NCBI GenBank assembly: GCA_031255395.1
Contig: JAIRSQ010000148.1
Span: forward strand, 1 to 11,245
Reading direction: 5' to 3'
DNA length: 11,245 nt
Source: Spirochaetaceae bacterium
GTDB taxonomy: Bacteria > Spirochaetota > Spirochaetia > Treponematales > Breznakiellaceae
Positions 1-6,400 of this stretch are shown piece by piece. Position 1 is the stretch's first letter, and every line of letters begins with the position of its first letter. Under the pieces are notes generated by a model. That model was not told where the DNA came from and did not search any database. It saw only the letters and a list, made by a program, of their open reading frames with translations. The position numbers and the translations under genes are program-made.

Positions 1-454
1 TAAAAATGTCGCCAAACATAGGAGCGTCCAGCAACGGCGGCGGGCATACAACGAGTACCTTTGGCGGGCCGTCCCCATGCCCGGTTTCGGAATACTGAAT
101 CGCCTTTACCACGTTCAGCACTCCCTGCGAAACATCGTAAGGCGACGGGTTAAAACGCCGTTTCAGGTCGTTGGTGCCGAGCATCACTATCACAATGTCC
201 AGCGGTTTATGGCTTTTCAGTATTGGCACTATGTGCCGTAGGCCGTTCCTGTCCAGTTCAACCGGATCGTCAAAAGAGCTGGTTCTGCCGTTAAGTCCTT
301 CCTCGACAACCCACCACTCGATACCGCCTGAGCCGTCACCGTTAAGTATCCGTTCAAGTGCCCTAGGCCAGCGCGTTTTATGGTCATAACGCCCTCCCGT
401 TACCGGAATATAGCCGTAAGTGTTAGAATCGCCGTAGCAAAGTATCGTTTTCAT
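1..454 (-). CDS. SGNH/GDSL-family esterase (arylesterase-like), C-terminus outside window
   Basis: An open frame runs leftward from ATG at 454 to the window edge without a stop, giving the first 151 residues. A strong Shine-Dalgarno (AGGAGG, 462-467) sits 7 nt before the ATG and fixes the start. The N-terminus carries GDSNTYG with the nucleophile Ser10 (block I), EEGLNGRT around residues 51-58 (block II Gly), and LGTND at 92-96 (block III, oxyanion Asn95). The strand KVLVVCPPP follows at 132-140. This order and spacing resembles the Mycobacterium smegmatis arylesterase/acyltransferase (MsAcT) branch of SGNH hydrolases, about 215 residues long, so roughly 60 residues including the Asp-x-x-His block V are missing at the edge. 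Members hydrolyse or transfer small acyl esters; the natural substrate is unknown. No signal peptide is seen, so it is probably cytoplasmic. It lies 89 bp downstream of the aspartic protease gene on the same strand and may be cotranscribed with it. Confidence 0.88.
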   Translation of the reverse strand, partial: MKTILCYGDSNTYGYIPVTGGRYDHKTRWPRALERILNGDGSGGIEWWVVEEGLNGRTSSFDDPVELDRNGLRHIVPILKSHKPLDIVIVMLGTNDLKRRFNPSPYDVSQGVLNVVKAIQYSETGHGDGPPKVLVVCPPPLLDAPMFGDIF

Positions 455-543
455 AGCCTTGCCTCCTAAAAATCCTGCCGGTTTTACCTGGCCGCCGCGA
501 TACTGAAACTATACGCCAGTTTACGGCACCGGGCGTGTCGCAA

Positions 544-957
544 TCATTTGAGGAGACAGACTACCTCGTCGCCGTGAGCGCCGCGTAACTCCTGGCTTGC
601 GGGATGCACGATCAGGTCCATATCCTCAAGGGGGATTGCGCCGAGAAGGACATCGCCGTCTCCGGGTATGACCAAGGCCATGCAGGCGGTTGTCCTGTCT
701 TTCCAGTAAATCTTCACCGGCTCGGTAACTTTGCAGAAAGATTTACTGTTATCCGCGAGAGTCGCCTTGCGCAGTCCTTCGATAGCAAGGCCAAGTTTGT
801 TGCAGACATCCTCGTTGATGACTAGAGTGCCAGCTCCGGTATCGGCCAGCGCGTTCACCGTGACGCTGCGGACATCCTTCTCCTGAATTAGCCCGCGTCC
901 TACATTTGTAACGTCACCTGCGTTTTTAAGGATGATCTCCGTATAAACGGTTCCCAT
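544..957 (-). CDS. Small clan AA (retropepsin-like) aspartic protease
   Basis: The predicted product has 137 residues when started at ATG 957. GGAG (966-969) lies 7 nt before that ATG, but only 1 nt before the next in-frame ATG at 963, so 957 is preferred; the frame is open to 1005. The sequence has the single-domain aspartic protease pattern: NALADTGAG (residues 35-43) with catalytic Asp39 in the DTGA box, then a hydrophobic-hydrophobic-Gly strand, DVLLGAIPLE (102-111). One such half-site per chain implies an active homodimer, as in retroviral proteases. There is no signal peptide or transmembrane helix, so it is probably cytoplasmic. Similar stand-alone proteins beginning MGTxYxEI are, from memory, common in Treponema and cyanobacteria, with little known of their targets. 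The esterase gene follows on the same strand; the aminopeptidase diverges across about 215 bp. Family call is firm; substrate and role are unknown. Confidence 0.85.
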   Translation of the reverse strand: MGTVYTEIILKNAGDVTNVGRGLIQEKDVRSVTVNALADTGAGTLVINEDVCNKLGLAIEGLRKATLADNSKSFCKVTEPVKIYWKDRTTACMALVIPGDGDVLLGAIPLEDMDLIVHPASQELRGAHGDEVVCLLK

Positions 958-1136
958 AATCATGCTCCATAATAAAAACAAATATATACCGGGAGAGAGC
1001 GGCAATGCCGGATATTCCCTGCCGGTTGTTTCGGGTTATGCTGAGAGCAGTGTAATGCGGCGAGAGAAAGGATGTCAATCTGTAGCCTCAAAAAAGCGGT
1101 TTGCGCCGCCGTCTGCCGTATTGATAGCGATACGCC

Positions 1137-1165
1137 TTGTAGCCGCGTTACAGCGAAGGTACAAT
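1137..1165 (+). promoter_or_regulatory. Candidate sigma-70 promoter for the M29 aminopeptidase
   Basis: TTGTAG (1137-1142) and TACAAT (1160-1165) are separated by exactly 17 nt. The -10 matches consensus at five of six positions, the -35 at three. Transcription would begin at about 1172, directly before the ATG at 1173, which would make the message leaderless; this fits the lack of a Shine-Dalgarno at the right distance. Weak support, by eye only. Confidence 0.3.
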
Positions 1166-1172
1166 TTGAAGC

Positions 1173-2348
1173 ATGGAAAAGCGGGATTGTAATTTTTCAG
1201 GGACGGGCATAGCCGCGCCGGACGCGAAGTTGGAACTTGCGGCGCGTATAGCGGTGCAGGAGGCGTTGAGGGTGAAAGCGGGGGAGCAGGTTTTGATAAT
1301 CAGCAACCCGCAACGCGACGCCGCGCTCATATCAATGGCGCTGTATGACGCGGCGCTTGAAGCGGGCGGCAAGCCGCTGCTCGTATACCAGCCTTGCAAA
1401 AGCCAGATGGATTTTGCCGAAGCGGGAGTTATAGCGGCGTTTGACGCGTTGCCTGAAGCCGTCATCTCGATAAGCGCCGGAAAGCTCGGCAAGGATAAAA
1501 AAGGCATAGCCGCGCCGTACAGTTACGGCGGCAAAAGTTACGATCACATATTCCACCTGCGACAGTACGGCGAAAAAAATTGCCGCGCCTTCTGGTCGCC
1601 TTCAGTAACGGCAGAATCGTTTGCGCGAACCGTGCCGATAGACTACGCTCTGCTAAAACGGCGTTGCGCCGGTATTGGCGACATACTTGACGAGGCAGTT
1701 TCAGCGCGCGTTAGCGCTCCGGGCGGCACGGATATAGTTATAGGCCTTGCCGGACGCAAGGCAAAGAGCGACGACGGGGATTTTTCCGCGGCCGGCAGCG
1801 GCGGAAACCTGCCGGCTGGCGAGACGTTTATAAGCCCGCAAAACGGTACGGCTGAGGGCGTAATCGTCTTCGACGGCTCGATAAGCCTGCACGACAGGGA
1901 CATCATTATAAGGACGCCCATAAAATGCGTTGTCGAAAAAGGCTTTGTCCGCGAAATAACCGGAGGAAGGGAGGCTTACGAATTGCGCGAGACGGTAACG
2001 CTGGCCGCCCGTAATGCATGCCGGTTCGAGCGGGAGGGCGGCATTCCGGCCGGCCTTGGAGAAGTTTACGCGAAGAATGCCAACGCTATAGGGGAGCTTG
2101 GCATAGGGCTCAATCCTGAAGCCCGCGTGAGCGGCAATATGCTTGAGGATGAAAAAGCCTTTCATACCTGTCATTTCGCCATAGGCCAGAACTACGACGA
2201 GGACGCGCCCAGCCTTATCCACCTTGACGGACTGGTAAAAGCTCCCACGATCGTCGCGTTAATGCCGGATGGCAACGAGCGCGTTATCGAACATAACGGC
2301 ATTTTAGTTTGCGACGAGCCGCCCGAACAGCGTCATATAAAAAAGTAA
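1173..2348 (+). CDS. M29-family metallo-aminopeptidase
   Basis: A 391-residue protein, close to the 370-410 residues usual for peptidase family M29 (aminopeptidase T/S, AmpS). The C-terminal half has the family signatures in order: GNLPAGETFISP (211-222, metal ligand Glu217), GELGIGLNP (307-315, Glu308), FHTCHFAIG (330-338, metal ligand His among 331/334) and LIHLDGLVKAP (348-358, His350 and Asp352). Family members use a two-metal centre to release N-terminal residues from peptides in the cytoplasm; no export signal is present. The N-terminal domain (about 20-170) matches the typical opening, where AxxAVQEALRVKAGEQVLI corresponds to the usual beginning of the family. ATG 1173 adds about 18 residues beyond it and has no good ribosome-binding site, so TTG at codon 20 is an alternative start. 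All expected metal ligands appear present, so it is likely active. It stands alone, divergent from the aspartic protease. Confidence 0.9.
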   Translation: MEKRDCNFSGTGIAAPDAKLELAARIAVQEALRVKAGEQVLIISNPQRDAALISMALYDAALEAGGKPLLVYQPCKSQMDFAEAGVIAAFDALPEAVISISAGKLGKDKKGIAAPYSYGGKSYDHIFHLRQYGEKNCRAFWSPSVTAESFARTVPIDYALLKRRCAGIGDILDEAVSARVSAPGGTDIVIGLAGRKAKSDDGDFSAAGSGGNLPAGETFISPQNGTAEGVIVFDGSISLHDRDIIIRTPIKCVVEKGFVREITGGREAYELRETVTLAARNACRFEREGGIPAGLGEVYAKNANAIGELGIGLNPEARVSGNMLEDEKAFHTCHFAIGQNYDEDAPSLIHLDGLVKAPTIVALMPDGNERVIEHNGILVCDEPPEQRHIKK

Positions 2349-2460
2349 CCTAAGGAACCGATACCTCTCATAAGGCGGACGCGGCCTTGTCTTTGACGGC
2401 GAAGAGGGCTTTTGCCGCCCTCAAAACGCAGTATAGCGCGAGAAAAAACGAGAGCTAAGC

Positions 2461-2568
2461 GAGGCTGTTTCAAAACCTCGGTTTTGGAATAGAAAACTTA
2501 TAACCCTTTAGCTTATTCCAAAACTAATTGAATGTGCGCCAACGCGCGCGGTTTTAGAACACAGCCTC
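2461..2568. repeat. MITE-like element with imperfect terminal inverted repeats
   Basis: The ends GAGGCTGTTTCAAAAC (2461-2476) and GTTTTAGAACACAGCCTC (2551-2568) are imperfect inverted copies. Inside is an 11-bp perfect inverted repeat, GTTTTGGAATA (2481-2491) and TATTCCAAAAC (2514-2524), with a 22-nt AT-rich loop, and a third palindrome, CAAAACC-tc-GGTTTTG (2471-2486). The element is 108 bp, encodes nothing and lies between two genes, all usual for a non-autonomous transposon remnant or interspersed palindromic repeat. Similar AGGCTGTnnnAAAAC repeats occur, from memory, in termite-gut Treponema genomes. I see no target-site duplication. As RNA it would fold strongly and might stop or stabilise transcripts of the upstream aminopeptidase. 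The rest of the gene-free stretch 2349-2610 holds only a weak hairpin (2404-2422) and a six-codon ORF at 2598. Confidence 0.6.
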
Positions 2569-2610
2569 CCTTGAAAAACGCGGGAATTACGGTTAGCATG
2601 GCAAAAGTTT

Positions 2611-3933
2611 ATGCATGAAATGAACAAGCGTCTCGCCTCCGTAGGCGTGAAAATAGCGCATATAATTCTGCCTGCAAAAGACGTTGACTTGGAAAAATGG
2701 GCAGTCATAGCCTGCGATCAGTTTACGCAGGACGCCGGTTATTGGGGAGCCGCCGAAGCGACAGCGCGGGGCGCGCCTTCCGCTCTGAATCTGATATATC
2801 CCGAAATTTATCTGGGACGGAACGACAAAAACGAGCGCGTCGAACGCATTCACAAAACGATGCGGAGTTATATTGAGACGATGTATACCGGCAACGCCGT
2901 TCTTAACCCTCCGCGGCAGGCGGGGGTGTTCGTCGAGCGAATGACGCGGCACGGTGTCCGGCGCGGCGCGCTGATAGCCGTCGATCTGGAACAGTACGAC
3001 TGGCGCGCCGGCTCGCAAAGCATGATACGGGCGACAGAAGGCACGTTGCCGGAGCGTCTGCCGCCTCGAATGGACATTCGCAGAGGCGCCGCGCTTGAAC
3101 TTCCGCACATAATGCTCCTTGTCGACGACCGCGAGAATATTTTGATGACGCTGCTTGAAAAACTGCTTGCGAACGCGCCGACCGCTTATGACACGCGTCT
3201 GATGCTGGACGGCGGTAGCGTCCGCGGCCGTCTTATGTACCGGAAAAACGACTGGGACCTGATAAGCGACGTTTTAGAGCATCTGGCGCGGCTGTCTATC
3301 AACCGTTATAAAATCGAAAACCCGTTTCTGTTTGCTGTTGGCGACGGCAACCATTCATTGGCCGCCGCAAAAGCGGTGTGGGACGAGTTCAAGCTGGCTC
3401 ACGCGGGCGAAAACGGCATAGAAAACCACGCGGCGCGTTACGCGCTAGCCGAGACAGTCAATCTTTACGATCCCGCTGTCGTGTTCGAGCCTATACACCG
3501 CGTCGCGTTTAACGCCGACGCGGACAGACTCGTCAAAGCGTTAGGAGCGTTGGACGGTTTTTCGGTTTCGGATGTGGACGGCCGGGAACGGCTTCAGCGG
3601 ATGGTTTCTGACGCCGGCGCGGAGGAGAGCCGTTGCGGCATAGTTTCGGGAAAAAGATTTGCGCTTGTAAAATATTCAGGCGGCGGGATAGCGACGGCGG
3701 ATATCGATCCGCTTTTAGAAGGCTTGGAAATTGACTTTATTCACGGCGAGGAGGAACTGTTTCGCGTCGCTACAGAAAACCGCTCTGCCTCCGGCGCGCT
3801 TCTGCCTCCGTTCAACAAAAATACCCTGTTCGAGACAATCGCCAGAACGGGACCGTTGCCCAGAAAAAGTTTTTCCATAGGTGACGCCCGCGAAAAGCGG
3901 TACTATCTTGAATGCCGCAGGCTTTTCTGCTAG
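2611..3933 (+). CDS. DUF1015 family protein
   Basis: The product has 440 residues from ATG 2611. It matches the DUF1015 family (PF06245) along its length: KWAVIACDQFTQDAGYW (29-45), SMIRATEG (137-144), LPHIMLLVDD (164-173), the hallmark FAVGDGNHSLAAAK (241-254), and a C-terminal KSFSIGDAREKRYYLECRRL close to the end. The family is cytoplasmic with no settled function in most hosts; in several bacteria it lies near serine biosynthesis genes. I recall reports of free-serine kinase activity for members, which I cannot confirm here. Acidic, Asn and His residues of the GDGNHS box are the best candidates for an active site. The start is uncertain: neither ATG 2611 nor ATG 2620 (MNKRLASVG) has a clear Shine-Dalgarno, and a six-codon ORF (2598-2618) stops 1 nt before ATG 2620, suggesting translational coupling. 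The tRNA-Leu gene begins 36 bp downstream. Confidence 0.88.
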   Translation: MHEMNKRLASVGVKIAHIILPAKDVDLEKWAVIACDQFTQDAGYWGAAEATARGAPSALNLIYPEIYLGRNDKNERVERIHKTMRSYIETMYTGNAVLNPPRQAGVFVERMTRHGVRRGALIAVDLEQYDWRAGSQSMIRATEGTLPERLPPRMDIRRGAALELPHIMLLVDDRENILMTLLEKLLANAPTAYDTRLMLDGGSVRGRLMYRKNDWDLISDVLEHLARLSINRYKIENPFLFAVGDGNHSLAAAKAVWDEFKLAHAGENGIENHAARYALAETVNLYDPAVVFEPIHRVAFNADADRLVKALGALDGFSVSDVDGRERLQRMVSDAGAEESRCGIVSGKRFALVKYSGGGIATADIDPLLEGLEIDFIHGEEELFRVATENRSASGALLPPFNKNTLFETIARTGPLPRKSFSIGDAREKRYYLECRRLFC

Positions 3934-3969
3934 GTTTAACAGAAGGTTACGGACGCGCAAAGATAAAAC

Positions 3970-4052
3970 GCCAGCGTGGTGGAATGGCAGACACGGCAGA
4001 CTCAAAATCTGCTGGGGGCAACCCTGTGAGAGTTCAAGTCTCTCCGCTGGCA
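3970..4052 (+). tRNA. tRNA-Leu (anticodon CAA)
   Basis: An 83-nt class II tRNA. The acceptor stem GCCAGCG (3970-3976) pairs fully with CGCTGGC (4045-4051), with discriminator A at 4052, as expected for leucine. The D-arm region contains GGTGGAATGGCAGACACG. The anticodon stem GCAGA/TCTGC encloses loop CTCAAAA, giving anticodon CAA, which reads UUG. The long variable arm typical of tRNA-Leu pairs GGG with CCC, and the T arm is GAGAG-TTCAAGT-CTCTC. CCA is not encoded. It lies between the DUF1015 gene and selB on the same strand, without an evident terminator on either side. Confidence 0.97.
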
Positions 4053-4131
4053 AAATAATTCCTTGAAAAAGGAGATTGAAAAAATAACGCCGGGCGGATT
4101 CCTGCCGATAACATTGACGCTCATATTAAGC

Positions 4132-4170
4132 GAGATCCCTTAGCGCGATCTCCGGCGAAACGGCGGGAGG
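4132..4170 (+). promoter_or_regulatory. selB leader with two competing hairpins at the ribosome-binding site
   Basis: GAGATC (4132-4137) can pair with GATCTC (4147-4152) over a 9-nt loop. CTCC (4150-4153), which shares three bases with that stem, can instead pair with GGAG (4166-4169) in the Shine-Dalgarno GGGAGG (4165-4170), which lies 5 nt before the selB ATG. The two folds exclude each other, so one would expose and the other hide the ribosome-binding site. The second stem is only four G-C/A-U pairs plus a possible G-U. The pairing is visible; a regulatory role is inference. Confidence 0.3.
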
Positions 4171-4175
4171 CATAA

Positions 4176-6170
4176 ATGGAGTATCCGTTTATATTCGGGA
4201 CGGCAGGACATATCGACCACGGCAAAACGGCTCTCGTGCGGGCAATCACAGGGATAGACTGTGACCGCATGGAAGAAGAAAAACGGCGCGGCATAACTAT
4301 AGAACTGGGCTTTGCGCCGTTGACTCTGGCCAACGGCAAGACTGTGAGCATAATAGACGTCCCGGGACACGAGCGTTTTATAAGACAGATGACTGCGGGA
4401 GCGGCAGGCATTGACGCAGCGATTCTGGTGATAGCGGCAAACGAGGGAGTCATGCCGCAGACGCGGGAGCATCTCGATATCTTAAACATACTCGGAGTAA
4501 GATTCGGCTTTGTCGTGCTGACAAAAAAAGATTTGGCTGACGACGAAACCTTGGATCTTGCCGTCGAGGAAGCGGTAGAGGTAACGCGCGCTACCTGCAT
4601 GGAAGGCGCTCCTATAATTCCCGTTTCATCGTCAACCGGTGAAGGCATTTCGCGCGTAGTCGAAGAAATCATGCAAATAACCGACAAAATACCTCCAAGA
4701 AAGGGTTTTGGCGCTTTTTTCCTTCCCATTGACAGGGTTTTTGGCAAAAAGGGACTGGGCAGCGTGGTAACCGGAACCTGTTATCAGGGAAGCGTTTCGG
4801 CAGGGGACGAAGTTGTTGTCATGCCCTCCGGCATCGTAGGAAAGGCGCGTTCCCTTCAAACGCACGGAACAATTGCCAGCCGCGTGCAGGCGGGACAGCG
4901 GACGGCTATCAATCTCGCTTCCGTTTCCCATGACAAATTGGAGCGCGGGGACGCTGTCTGCGCGAAAGGGGCATTTATCGCCACCCGCTGCATGGACGTA
5001 TGTCTCGACATACTGCCGTCCGCTCCCAAGGGCGTAACGCATTGGCAACGAGTGCGGCTCCACGCGGGGACGGCGGACGTTACCGCCAGAATTTCCCTCC
5101 TAAAAATGGACAGCGGCAAGAAAAAGTCGTCCATCCTGCCCGGCAGCGGCGGTCCGGCGCAGATTTTGACCGAATCCGATATAGCGGTTGCCGCCGGACA
5201 ACGATTCGTGATCCGCTTTTACAGCCCGCTAGTAACTATAGGCGGCGGGCGAATCATGCTGCCAAACGCCGAGACGGTTAAAGGCAGGGCGGAACGCGAG
5301 GCGAAGGTCCGGATAATCGAAGAGTTATCAGGCGATTTTGGCCCGGAAAAGCTGCTTGCGGCGATTGTCCGCGATAAGGGCGTCCTAAACGCGTCCAGCC
5401 TGTTCGCGCTGTCCCAGATGGAAAAAAAAGCGTTTGAAGAACGACTTGGCCTGATGTCCGCCGCGCTAGAAGAATACGGGCTTTTGGAATTCGGGGCGGC
5501 GCGCAATTTTATATCGGAGGACGCGTTCGACGCGCTGGCGCGTTCTATGACGCGGATTCTTACGGACTTCCACGCGAAGTATCCTGAGCGCGCCGGGATA
5601 GACGTCGAAAAACTGTACGCCGCGACGGGCGGCGTTCGCAGGGCGGACAAACTTGCGCCCGCGGACTTCAAAGAACTCATATCTGTCGCCGCGGCAAGAA
5701 ATATAATTTCGCCTGTTGAGGCGCGGGAAAAAACCTGTTACCGCGCTACGGGGCACAGCCGGTCGCCGGACAAGAAATTCTTGGAGTTTGCCGAGCGCGT
5801 AATGGAGGAATGCGAGACTGCCGGCTTCAATCTGCTGAAACTGCCGGAGCTTGAAAAAAAGCTCTCTGCCGCGGGCTGTGCCGTTTTGCCCGTTTACATG
5901 AAGCGGGTAACGGCATATTTGCGCGAAAATGGCCGACTCAGCGTACTGGAAGGCGGTTTGTTGTTTCCGCTCAAGACGCGCAACCGGATAATTGAGGCGC
6001 TTTCTTCGATGAATTGCGATATAACTGTCGCATCGCTACGCGATTCTGTCGGCGTGAACAGAAAATACAGCCTTGCGATGCTGGATTTTCTTGATTCGCA
6101 GGGAATAACGCGAAGAATCGGGGATAAAAGGGTTCTGATCGCGCGCTCGCCGCCAGGCAAGCCGGAATGA
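4176..6170 (+). CDS. selB: Selenocysteine-specific elongation factor SelB
   Basis: A 664-residue translational GTPase, slightly longer than the 614 of E. coli SelB. The G domain has GHIDHGKT (11-18, P loop), the [10 protein letters not shown] switch I segment (37-46, typical of SelB), DVPGHE (61-66, G3) and TKKD (116-119), where SelB commonly has Thr instead of the Asn of NKxD. EF-Tu-like beta-barrel domains follow to about residue 340, including [14 protein letters not shown] and [13 protein letters not shown]. The remaining ~300 residues should form the tandem winged-helix domains that bind the SECIS hairpin of selenoprotein mRNAs. The protein brings selenocysteinyl-tRNA(Sec) to in-frame UGA on the ribosome, so the host should use selenocysteine. 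The start ATG 4176 has GGGAGG 5 nt upstream. It follows tRNA-Leu by 123 bp and could share its transcript. No other sel gene is in the window. Confidence 0.96.
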   Translation: MEYPFIFGTAGHIDHGKTALVRAITGIDCDRMEEEKRRGITIELGFAPLTLANGKTVSIIDVPGHERFIRQMTAGAAGIDAAILVIAANEGVMPQTREHLDILNILGVRFGFVVLTKKDLADDETLDLAVEEAVEVTRATCMEGAPIIPVSSSTGEGISRVVEEIMQITDKIPPRKGFGAFFLPIDRVFGKKGLGSVVTGTCYQGSVSAGDEVVVMPSGIVGKARSLQTHGTIASRVQAGQRTAINLASVSHDKLERGDAVCAKGAFIATRCMDVCLDILPSAPKGVTHWQRVRLHAGTADVTARISLLKMDSGKKKSSILPGSGGPAQILTESDIAVAAGQRFVIRFYSPLVTIGGGRIMLPNAETVKGRAEREAKVRIIEELSGDFGPEKLLAAIVRDKGVLNASSLFALSQMEKKAFEERLGLMSAALEEYGLLEFGAARNFISEDAFDALARSMTRILTDFHAKYPERAGIDVEKLYAATGGVRRADKLAPADFKELISVAAARNIISPVEAREKTCYRATGHSRSPDKKFLEFAERVMEECETAGFNLLKLPELEKKLSAAGCAVLPVYMKRVTAYLRENGRLSVLEGGLLFPLKTRNRIIEALSSMNCDITVASLRDSVGVNRKYSLAMLDFLDSQGITRRIGDKRVLIARSPPGKPE

Positions 6171-6223
6171 AATGAGAAAAGGCGGCGGAAAGGACAGTTC
6201 CCCTACCCTTCCGGCTTGAGGCA

Positions 6224-6247
6224 ACGGACGCTCCCTAAAACGTCCGT
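6224..6247 (+). terminator. Weak candidate terminator hairpin after selB
   Basis: ACGGACG (6224-6230) and CGTCCGT (6241-6247) form a perfect 7-bp stem with a 10-nt loop, 54 bp after the selB stop. Only ACTTT follows, so the uridine tract expected of an intrinsic terminator is poor. It may instead be a structural or processing hairpin. Confidence 0.3.
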
Positions 6248-6279
6248 ACTTTGCGGCCGTTTCCGGCCCCGCCATGCGC

Positions 6280-6308
6280 TTTTCATACGCCGGTTTAAGG
6301 TATATATT
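6280..6308 (+). promoter_or_regulatory. Candidate sigma-70 promoter for the membrane protein gene at 6401
   Basis: TTTTCA (6280-6285) and TATATT (6303-6308) are spaced by 17 nt and match the consensus hexamers at four and five of six positions. The AT-rich -10 stands out in a GC-rich gap. It would give a leader of about 85 nt before the TTG start at 6401. That leader contains CGCCTC (6351-6356) and GAGGCG (6373-6378), which could form a 6-bp stem followed by AT-rich sequence. Confidence 0.4.
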
Positions 6309-6400
6309 ACTGTTATGGCGGTTCCCGCCCGCTTTCCCGCGCGGCCGGAACGCCTCTGAAACGGAACTGCCGGAGGCGAAATAATTTTTAGGATGCTGTT

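Noticed and set aside
962..1192. Plus-strand ORF of 76 codons in the divergent gap
   Set aside because: It overlaps both the protease start and the aminopeptidase start, has no clear ribosome-binding site and its sequence is not protein-like; it is probably noncoding promoter DNA.
1701..2222. Minus-strand ORF of 173 codons inside the aminopeptidase gene
   Set aside because: The opposite strand encodes a clear M29 enzyme with all metal-ligand motifs; this is an antisense shadow in GC-rich DNA.
2404..2422. Hairpin GAGGGC/GCCCTC as terminator of the aminopeptidase gene
   Set aside because: The stem is only 6 bp and is followed by AAAAC, not a T-tract, so it does not qualify as an intrinsic terminator on the plus strand; no leftward gene could use it.
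2593..3108. Minus-strand ORF of 171 codons over the DUF1015 gene start
   Set aside because: Antisense to conserved DUF1015 motifs and rich in Arg, as expected of a shadow frame.
4060..4073. Hairpin TCCTT-GAAA-AAGGA as terminator of tRNA-Leu
   Set aside because: A 5-bp A/T-heavy stem without a following T-tract; more likely a processing or incidental structure.
544..6170. Hidden selenoprotein with in-frame UGA near selB
   Set aside because: TGA stops of the protease and SelB fall at the expected family ends, and the sequence beyond the protease stop (inspected to the next stop) is not protein-like. I saw no UGA followed by a convincing SECIS-like hairpin, though this was checked by eye only.
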